Source: DAOMOP01 sp035444405
GTDB lineage: Bacteria; Pseudomonadota; Gammaproteobacteria; Burkholderiales; Rhodocyclaceae
Length of the DNA stretch: 18,543 bases
Reading direction: 5' to 3'
Assembly (NCBI GenBank): GCA_035444405.1
Contig: DAOMOP010000062.1
Coordinates: 1-18,543 of the forward strand
Part shown: positions 14,061 to 18,543 of the stretch, piece by piece
Layout of the letters: each line of letters begins with the position of its first letter
Numbering within the stretch: position 1 is the stretch's first letter
Position numbers and translations under genes: made by a program
Notes under the pieces: generated by a model
Databases searched by the model: none
Seen by the model: only the letters and a program-made list of their open reading frames with translations
What the model was told of the DNA's origin: nothing

Positions 14061-14768
14061 ATGACTGGTCCTGCCCGCAGATTTGTCGTCGGCGCCGCCT
14101 GCGCGCTCGCCGTCTTCCCCCCATCATCCATCGTGTTCGCCCAGCAATACGGCGAGGGGCCGAAGATCGAACTGACCGCCGAAGCGAGCCGCCGCGCAGC
14201 GAACGATCTCGCCATCGCGATGGCCTATTACGAAGCCACCGACGCCGATCCGGCAGCGCTATCGCGCCGCGTCAACGCCGCCATCGCCGCCGCATTCGAA
14301 CTGGGCAAGGCGTACGACGGCGTGCAGGTCAGTAGCGCCGGCGTCAGCACCTGGCCGGTGCACACCAAGGACGGCCGCAGCATCCAGGCGTGGCGCATGC
14401 GCTCGACGATCCGGCTCGAAAGCCGCGACATTCCAGCGCTGTCCGAGCTCCTGGGCAAGCTGCAGGAGACGCTCGCGGTGTCCAGCCTCGCCATGCAGCC
14501 GGCGCCCGAGACGCGCATGAGCACCGCCGATCTTGCGGCGATCGACGCGATCCGCGCCTTCCAGGCGCGCGCGAAGACGATCGCCGACACCTTCGACAGG
14601 GCCTACCGCATCCGCAACCTTTCGATCAATTACGGCGGCATGCCGCCTCCGGTCGTCCCGATGATGCGCGCCGGCGCATTCGCTGCCGAAGCTGCGCCCG
14701 CACCGCTGGAAGGCGGCGAGAGCGACGTCGTCGTCGGCGTGACCGGAACCATCGAACTGACCGACTGA
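14061..14768 (+). CDS. SIMPL (DUF541) domain exported protein
   Basis: This 235-residue protein has a signal peptide (about 1-27; RR near the start, a hydrophobic core VVGAACALAVF, cleavage probably after VFA). A SIMPL/DUF541 domain follows: IELTAEASRRAANDLAIAMA (36-55), repeated Arg/Ala-rich helices, ISTWPVH-like VSTWPVHTKD and a C-terminal VVVGVTGTIEL strand. SIMPL proteins are periplasmic or outer-surface oligomers with poorly known roles (for example E. coli YggE in oxidative stress). The ATG at 14061 lacks a clear ribosome site. The MliC-like gene follows after 12 bases, and dtd overlaps that one, so the three form a likely operon. Confidence 0.85.
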   Translation: MTGPARRFVVGAACALAVFPPSSIVFAQQYGEGPKIELTAEASRRAANDLAIAMAYYEATDADPAALSRRVNAAIAAAFELGKAYDGVQVSSAGVSTWPVHTKDGRSIQAWRMRSTIRLESRDIPALSELLGKLQETLAVSSLAMQPAPETRMSTADLAAIDAIRAFQARAKTIADTFDRAYRIRNLSINYGGMPPPVVPMMRAGAFAAEAAPAPLEGGESDVVVGVTGTIELTD

Positions 14769-14780
14769 CAGCCGTCCGCC

Positions 14781-15149
14781 ATGACGAATACCACAATGCT
14801 GCGTGCCGGGTTGCGCTGGCCACGCCTGGGCGTCGGGCTGGCGATCGCAACCGTCGCCGCCCTTGCAACGACTGCCTACACGCGCGATGCATCGCAAACG
14901 GTCGGTTTCCGCTGCGAGGGCGGTGAGCGTTTCGTCGTCGAGTTCCGCCCCGAATACGTGCGTCTGCGCGACGGCACGGGCAGTTTTTCACTCGCCCGCG
15001 CAGCACGTCACGCGCCGTCCGCCACGACGACGGCAGCGACCTATACCGACGGCGAACTGGTGCTGCGCATCGACGGCAAGCGGGCGAGCCTGCAGCGCGC
15101 CGGCACGGTGTCCGCGGCGCGCTGCCTCGCCGACGCCCGCCGAGCGTGA
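14781..15149 (+). CDS. Small exported protein, possibly MliC-type lysozyme inhibitor
   Basis: This 122-residue protein has an N-terminal hydrophobic segment (about 16-32, LGVGLAIATVAALATTAY) fitting a signal peptide or anchor. There is no lipobox Cys. The remaining domain has two cysteines spaced as in the MliC/PliC C-type lysozyme inhibitor fold: VGFRCEGGERFVVEF near 41-55 and the final VSAARC. Between them lie VRLRDG, an AATYTDGELVLRIDG stretch like the family's SGxxYxxG, and KRASLQ. The match is from pattern memory, and the key SG of the inhibitory loop is not clearly present. It is cotranscribed with SIMPL (12-base gap) and dtd (4-base overlap GTGA). It could instead be an unrelated periplasmic protein. 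Confidence 0.6.
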   Translation: MTNTTMLRAGLRWPRLGVGLAIATVAALATTAYTRDASQTVGFRCEGGERFVVEFRPEYVRLRDGTGSFSLARAARHAPSATTTAATYTDGELVLRIDGKRASLQRAGTVSAARCLADARRA

Positions 15150-15583
15150 TAGCACTGATCCAGCGCGTCACCTCGGCGCGGGTAGACGTCGCCGGCGAGA
15201 CCATCGGAAGCATCGGCGCCGGCATGCTCGCGCTGATCGGCGTGCAGCGCGAGGACGGCGAATGCAATGTCGAACGCATGGTCGAGCGCCTGCTCGGCTA
15301 CCGCATCTTCCAGGATGCCGAAGACCGCATGAACCTGTCGCTGCGCGACGTCTGCGGCGGGCTGCTGCTGGTGCCACAGTTCACGCTCGCTGCCGACACG
15401 CGAAAAGGCACGCGCGCGGGCTTCTCGACCGCGGCGCCGCCCGAACGGGCGCAGCAGCTCTTTCTCGCCTTGGTCGCGCTCGCCCGCAGCCGCCACCCGG
15501 TGGTCGAGACCGGCCGCTTCGGCGCCGAGATGTCGGTGGCGCTCGTCAATCACGGTCCGGTGACATTCTGGCTGGACGCCTGA
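15146..15583 (+). CDS. dtd: D-aminoacyl-tRNA deacylase
   Basis: This 145-residue cytoplasmic homodimeric enzyme removes D-amino acids (and glycine from tRNA-Ala) from mischarged tRNA. Length equals E. coli Dtd. It begins MIALIQRVTSARVDVAGE, has GYRIFQDAEDRMNLSL (51-66), the active-site motif QFTLAAD (78-84, T80 kept) and the cross-subunit GP motif at G137-P138 in NHGPVTFWL. The residue before QFT is Pro77, where E. coli has Ser. The start codon is GTG at 15146-15148, overlapping the stop of the preceding gene as GTGA; the family start supports it, and coupling probably drives translation. Confidence 0.94.
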   Translation: MIALIQRVTSARVDVAGETIGSIGAGMLALIGVQREDGECNVERMVERLLGYRIFQDAEDRMNLSLRDVCGGLLLVPQFTLAADTRKGTRAGFSTAAPPERAQQLFLALVALARSRHPVVETGRFGAEMSVALVNHGPVTFWLDA

Positions 15584-15586
15584 GGG

Positions 15587-15592
15587 GATAAT
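15587..15592 (+). promoter_or_regulatory. Possible -10 of the NlpC/P60 lipoprotein gene
   Basis: GATAAT (five of six) lies just after the dtd stop and about 37 bases before the ATG at 15629. No convincing -35 is present at 16-18 bp. Confidence 0.3.
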
Positions 15593-15628
15593 CGAATATC
15601 TTTCCGGGACTCGCACGCGAGGTTCCCG

Positions 15629-16177
15629 ATGATGACATGCCGTTTCCGGAGCGTCCCGCTGGCATGGCTGCTGCTGCTCGTTGCCATGCTGAGCGGTTGC
15701 GGCACGCGGCCGCCGGCCGCACTCACCGCGCATGCGCCGGCGACGAACGCCGCGCGCGCCGATAACGGCCCATACTTCGAGATCGACGACCGGCTCGCCG
15801 CCGAGGAGATCGTCCTCTACGCCCTCGGCCTGCTCGGCACCGGCTATCGCTTCGGCGGCCGCAACCCCGAGGCCGGCATGGACTGCAGCGGCATGGTCAG
15901 CTACATCGTCGAGCAGGTGAGCGGTCACCGCCTGCCGCACAATGCCGCACGAATCGCGCAGATCACGCGGCCGATCGGGATGTCCGAGCTGCAACCGGGC
16001 GATCTGGTATTCTTCAACACGCTCGACCGCCGCCATTCTCACATGGGCATCTACCTGGGCGGCCGACGCTTTGTGCACGCACCGTCGAGCCGGGGCGTGA
16101 TTCGCATCGAGAATCTCGACAACAACTATTTCGGGCCGCGTATCGACGGCGCACGCCGGCTGATTGCGTCGAACTGA
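15629..16177 (+). CDS. NlpC/P60 family lipoprotein (peptidoglycan hydrolase)
   Basis: This 182-residue exported lipoprotein has a type II signal peptide with lipobox LSGC, where C24 is the lipidated residue. The NlpC/P60 domain runs from about 58 to 180. The catalytic cysteine is C86 in MDCSGMV, the histidine H138 in SHMGIYLGG and the third polar residue H150 in FVHAPSS. PGDLVFF at 123-129 is also typical. Such enzymes cut stem-peptide bonds in peptidoglycan from the periplasm. It lacks an SH3 or LysM domain, like E. coli Spr/NlpC. Two ATGs (15629 and 15632) are possible; GAGG is six or nine bases upstream. The CBS gene follows 29 bases later and may share its transcript. Confidence 0.92.
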   Translation: MMTCRFRSVPLAWLLLLVAMLSGCGTRPPAALTAHAPATNAARADNGPYFEIDDRLAAEEIVLYALGLLGTGYRFGGRNPEAGMDCSGMVSYIVEQVSGHRLPHNAARIAQITRPIGMSELQPGDLVFFNTLDRRHSHMGIYLGGRRFVHAPSSRGVIRIENLDNNYFGPRIDGARRLIASN

Positions 16178-16206
16178 CTTCCCCCACCTAGAGGAGACAT
16201 TGGAGC

Positions 16207-16638
16207 ATGACGACACGCAAGATCTCGGCGGTGATCGATGGCCGCCCCACCCTCATCGCCGAGGCGGACATCAGCGTCCGCGAAGCCGCGCACCGGATGG
16301 TGGCCGCACACGTGGGCTCGATAATGATCGTCGACGACGGCCTGCTCGTCGGCATTTTCACCGAGCGCGACGTGCTGACGCGGGTCCTCGCCTGCGATCT
16401 CGATCCGGCCGCGACCCGTGTCGGCGACGTGATGACGCCCGAGCCGCAGACGGTGACCGCCGACCGTCCGCTCGGGCACGCATTGCACCTGATGCACGAC
16501 GGCGGTTTCCGCCACATGCCGGTGGTGCGCGACGGCCGTCCGGTGGGGATGATTTCGGTGCGTGATGCGCTGGGCGGCGAGATGCTCGAATTCGAGCACG
16601 AGCTCGAGCAGCGCGACCAGATTACCGAGGTGCTCTGA
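16207..16638 (+). CDS. Two-CBS-domain protein
   Basis: This 143-residue cytoplasmic protein consists almost entirely of a Bateman module. CBS1 (about 8-65) has ISVREAAHRMVAAHVGSIMIVDD and VGIFTERDVLTRVL. CBS2 (about 72-128) has VGDVMTPEPQTVTADRPLGHALHLM and HMPVVRDGRPVGMISVRDAL. Such free-standing pairs usually sense adenine nucleotides and regulate a partner protein, which is not identifiable here. The ATG at 16207 has AGGAG (16192-16196) ten bases upstream and a second GGAG almost touching the start. It is probably cotranscribed with the NlpC/P60 gene and is convergent with ftsB. Confidence 0.9.
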   Translation: MTTRKISAVIDGRPTLIAEADISVREAAHRMVAAHVGSIMIVDDGLLVGIFTERDVLTRVLACDLDPAATRVGDVMTPEPQTVTADRPLGHALHLMHDGGFRHMPVVRDGRPVGMISVRDALGGEMLEFEHELEQRDQITEVL

Positions 16639-16703
16639 ACGACGGCCACCTGCAGGCCGCCTGCGCGCGCGGGCCGCAGCGCGTGCGCCCGGCACACGCC
16701 GGC

Positions 16704-16727
16704 GGCGGCATCGACGCCCCAGCCGCC
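16704..16727 (-). terminator. Stem-loop after ftsB (weak terminator candidate)
   Basis: GGCGGC (16704-16709) and GCCGCC (16722-16727) pair around a 12-base loop, directly after the ftsB stop on the minus strand and about 65 bases after the CBS gene stop on the plus strand. No T tract follows. The whole convergent gap (16639-16728) is very GC-rich with several short alternative stems. Confidence 0.25.
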
Positions 16728-16728
16728 G

Positions 16729-17004
16729 TCAACGTTCGTCGGGCGTGTGCACGAAGATCTCACCGGGCCGGGTGAGCCCGAGGTCGAAACGCGCGCGCTC
16801 CTCGATCGCCTCATTGCCCGACTTCAGGTCGCCAACCTCGGCCTCGAGCGCCGCATTGCGCTGCTCGAGCTGGCGGTTGGTGGCGCGCTGCGCGCGCAGC
16901 TGCGCATCGACTTCCCAGACCCGCAGCCATCCGCCCTTGCCGAACCACAGCGGATACTGGAGTGCGACGACCAGCACGACGAGAATGATCACGGGCCAGC
17001 GCAT
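16729..17004 (-). CDS. ftsB: Cell division protein FtsB
   Basis: This 91-residue single-pass inner-membrane protein belongs to the FtsQ-FtsB-FtsL divisome subcomplex that activates septal peptidoglycan synthesis. A short cytoplasmic N-terminus leads into a membrane helix (about 3-20, WPVIILVVLVVALQYPLW) with the typical FGKGG after it (21-25). A coiled coil follows (about 31-70, heptads VDAQLRAQRATNRQLEQRN...). The C-terminal ARFDLGLTRPGEIFV (71-85) matches the family's conserved block. The ATG is at 17002-17004 with no strong ribosome site. It lies about 100 bases downstream of eno, the usual order in proteobacteria. Confidence 0.95.
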   Translation of the reverse strand: MRWPVIILVVLVVALQYPLWFGKGGWLRVWEVDAQLRAQRATNRQLEQRNAALEAEVGDLKSGNEAIEERARFDLGLTRPGEIFVHTPDER

Positions 17005-17033
17005 GTCGTCAGGTCTATCGATGATCGCGCCGC

Positions 17034-17056
17034 GGCCGGCAGCTCAGCCGCCGGCC
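17034..17056. repeat. 7-bp perfect inverted repeat before ftsB
   Basis: GGCCGGC (17034-17040), nine bases, GCCGGCC (17050-17056) form a perfect stem in the eno-ftsB gap, 30 bases before the ftsB start on the minus strand. It could attenuate transcription or protect the 3' end of processed eno mRNA. There is no T tract. Confidence 0.35.
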
Positions 17057-17084
17057 TCTTCGCATGAAAGGAGGAAGTGCATGG

Positions 17085-17101
17085 ACGCCGCAACGCGGCG
17101 T
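17085..17101 (-). terminator. Stem-loop just after eno (attenuator or terminator)
   Basis: Five bases after the eno stop on the minus strand, ACGCCGC / GTT / GCGGCGT forms a perfect 7-bp stem with a 3-nt loop. It is followed by a pyrimidine-rich CACTTCCTCCTTTC rather than a pure T run. Partial termination that lowers ftsB expression relative to eno would fit. Confidence 0.4.
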
Positions 17102-17105
17102 TCGC

Positions 17106-18395
17106 TCACCGCACCCGCAGGTTGTAGAAGGCGCGCTTGCCCGGGTAGCCGACCGCGTCGCCGAGATCCTCCTCGATGCGCAGCAGCTGGTTGTACTTGG
17201 CGACGCGGTCCGAGCGGGAGAGCGAACCGGTCTTGATCTGCATCGCGTTCAGTCCCACCGCGATGTCGGCGATCGTCGAATCCTCGGTCTCGCCCGAGCG
17301 GTGCGAGATCACCGCGGTGTAGCCGGCGCGCTTGGCCATCTCGACCGCCGCGAAGGTCTCCGACAGCGTGCCGATCTGGTTGATCTTGATCAGGATCGAG
17401 TTCGCGATGCCCTGCTCGATGCCCTGCGACAGGATCTCGGTGTTGGTCACGAACAGGTCGTCGCCGACCAGCTGGATCCTGCCGCCCAGCTTGTCGGTCA
17501 GCGTCTTCCAGCCGGCCCAGTCGTTCTCGGCCATGCCGTCCTCGATCGAGATGATCGGGAAGCGGTCGGCGAGCGTGGCGAGGTAGTCGGCGAAGCCTTC
17601 GGAGGACAGCGTCAGCCCTTCGCCGGCGAGCACGTACTGGCCGTCCTTGTAGAACTCGGAGGCCGCGCAGTCGAGCGCCAGCACGACGTCGGTACCGGGC
17701 TCGTAGCCGGCGGCGCTAATCGCCTCCTGGATCAGGTTCAAGGCCTCTTCGGTGCCGCTGACGTTGGGCGCGAAGCCGCCCTCGTCGCCGACGGTGGTCG
17801 GGAAGCCGCGCTTGTCGGTGAGTTTCTTCAGGTGATGGAAGATCTCCGCCCCGCAGCGCAGCGCCTCGCGGAAGCTCTTCATCGACACCGGCATGATCAT
17901 GCATTCCTGGATGTCGAGACTGTTGTTCGCGTGTGCGCCGCCGTTGATCACGTTCATCATCGGCACCGGCATCGTCATCGGACCCGAGCCGCCGAAATAG
18001 CGGTACAGCGGCAGCCCCGCCTCCTCGGCCGCGGCCTTCGCGACCGCCATCGACACCGCGAGCATCGCGTTGGCGCCGAGACGCGACTTGTTCTCGGTGC
18101 CGTCGAGCTCGATCAGCGTGCGGTCGATGAAGGTCTGCTCCTCGGCGTCGAGGCCGACCAGCGCTTCGGAGATCTCGGTATTCACATGCTCGACGGCCTT
18201 CTGCACGCCCTTGCCGAGATAGCGGCCGGCATCACCGTCGCGCAGCTCGATCGCCTCGCGCGAGCCGGTGGAGGCGCCCGACGGCACCGCCGCCCGGCCC
18301 ATCACGCCGGACTCGAGCAGCACGTCCGCCTCGACGGTGGGATTGCCGCGCGAGTCGAGGATCTCGCGGCCGATGATGTCAACGATGGAGGACAT
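17106..18395 (-). CDS. eno: Enolase
   Basis: This 429-residue cytoplasmic enzyme interconverts 2-phosphoglycerate and phosphoenolpyruvate in glycolysis and gluconeogenesis and is often a degradosome partner. Residues of the active site are all present: GGAH with H155, E165 region DIQECMIMP, GDEGG with E205, Mg ligands D242, E285 (SIEDGMAE) and D312 (VGDDLF), catalytic K337 in ILIKINQIGT and the SHRSGET loop (364-370). Length is the family norm. The ATG at 18393-18395 gives the conserved MSSIVDIIGREILDSRGNPT start, though the upstream bases hold no good Shine-Dalgarno site. It follows the DUF1330-type gene by 24 bases and precedes ftsB. Confidence 0.99.
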   Translation of the reverse strand: MSSIVDIIGREILDSRGNPTVEADVLLESGVMGRAAVPSGASTGSREAIELRDGDAGRYLGKGVQKAVEHVNTEISEALVGLDAEEQTFIDRTLIELDGTENKSRLGANAMLAVSMAVAKAAAEEAGLPLYRYFGGSGPMTMPVPMMNVINGGAHANNSLDIQECMIMPVSMKSFREALRCGAEIFHHLKKLTDKRGFPTTVGDEGGFAPNVSGTEEALNLIQEAISAAGYEPGTDVVLALDCAASEFYKDGQYVLAGEGLTLSSEGFADYLATLADRFPIISIEDGMAENDWAGWKTLTDKLGGRIQLVGDDLFVTNTEILSQGIEQGIANSILIKINQIGTLSETFAAVEMAKRAGYTAVISHRSGETEDSTIADIAVGLNAMQIKTGSLSRSDRVAKYNQLLRIEEDLGDAVGYPGKRAFYNLRVR

Positions 18396-18419
18396 GGATG
18401 GTTCTTGTGGAGGATGAAT

Positions 18420-18543
18420 TCAGGGGCGCGGCATGCCTTCGACCAGCACCATGTTGAAGTACTCGGTGGTGCCGGTGCGCTTGTCGCGCGCCGCGGCGTA
18501 GAGCTCGCTCGCGTACCACGCACGCGCCTGCTCCATCGACGGG
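18420..18543 (-). CDS. DUF1330-type small protein (5' end outside window)
   Basis: Only the C-terminal 40 residues are visible. They start PSMEQARAWYASELYAAARD and end FNMVLVEGMPRP. The pattern PSxEQAxAWYxSxxY followed by an acidic or aromatic block and VLVEG matches the C-terminal half of DUF1330 (dimeric alpha-beta barrel) proteins, whose function is unknown. The TGA stop is at 18420-18422, and eno starts 24 bases further on, so the two are probably cotranscribed. A DUF1330 gene just upstream of eno is, as I recall, common in Rhodocyclales. Confidence 0.75.
   Translation of the reverse strand, partial: PSMEQARAWYASELYAAARDKRTGTTEYFNMVLVEGMPRP

Noticed and set aside
4088..18395. Functional operon linking the cDPG-synthetase-like gene with enolase through phosphoglycerate metabolism
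   Set aside because: They are about 12 kb apart on opposite strands with unrelated genes between; closeness gives no support.
1..18543. Mobile island, defence system or CRISPR array
   Set aside because: No transposase, integrase, phage, nuclease-defence or toxin gene, no spaced repeats and no tRNA-flanked insertion were seen; base composition is even across the window.

Overview
The window is a GC-rich (about two-thirds G+C by eye), densely coding piece of bacterial chromosome with 21 protein genes. Two run off the window: copA at the left edge and a DUF1330-type gene at the right edge. I found no rRNA, tRNA, CRISPR array, insertion sequence, integrase or phage gene, and no gene-free stretch longer than 300 bases; the longest gaps are 9099-9327 and 3884-4087. 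Gene content and the order DUF1330 - eno - ftsB suggest a betaproteobacterium, probably of the Rhodocyclales (Azoarcus/Thauera-like). This is inferred from remembered gene order and protein resemblance, not from a search.

Left part (1-5431). copA (Cu(I)-exporting P1B-ATPase, minus) follows a textbook MerR/CueR-type promoter: a 19-bp spacer carrying a 21-bp dyad. Upstream of it lies paeA (DUF21/CBS/CorC-type membrane protein, minus). A gene facing the other way (plus) encodes a homologue of archaeal cyclic 2,3-diphosphoglycerate synthetase.

Middle (5563-9969). An unrecognised helical protein and yaeQ form a minus-strand pair. They diverge from srkA (plus) across a spacer holding a perfect 9-bp inverted repeat. 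Next come a short Lon-like AAA+ ATPase with no protease domain (minus) and, divergent from it, a GTP cyclohydrolase I-like gene (plus). That protein keeps the zinc site but has lost two residues normally needed for catalysis.

Right-middle (9990-16638). A minus-strand run reads rlmJ - mazG-like - pit phosphate transporter - DUF3301; rlmJ and the mazG-like gene overlap by ATGA. Divergent from it, a plus-strand run reads gamma-carbonic anhydrase - SIMPL protein - MliC-like protein - dtd - NlpC/P60 lipoprotein - CBS-domain protein. The SIMPL-MliC-dtd part is tightly packed.

Right end (16729-18543). The minus-strand cluster DUF1330 - eno - ftsB is ordinary core genome (glycolysis and divisome).

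Most of the window is core housekeeping content. The least ordinary items are the catalytically altered FolE-like protein, the protease-less Lon-like ATPase, the bacterial cDPG-synthetase homologue, the unrecognised yaeQ neighbour and several operator-like dyads. I see no defence system, mobile island or clearly new multi-gene system.
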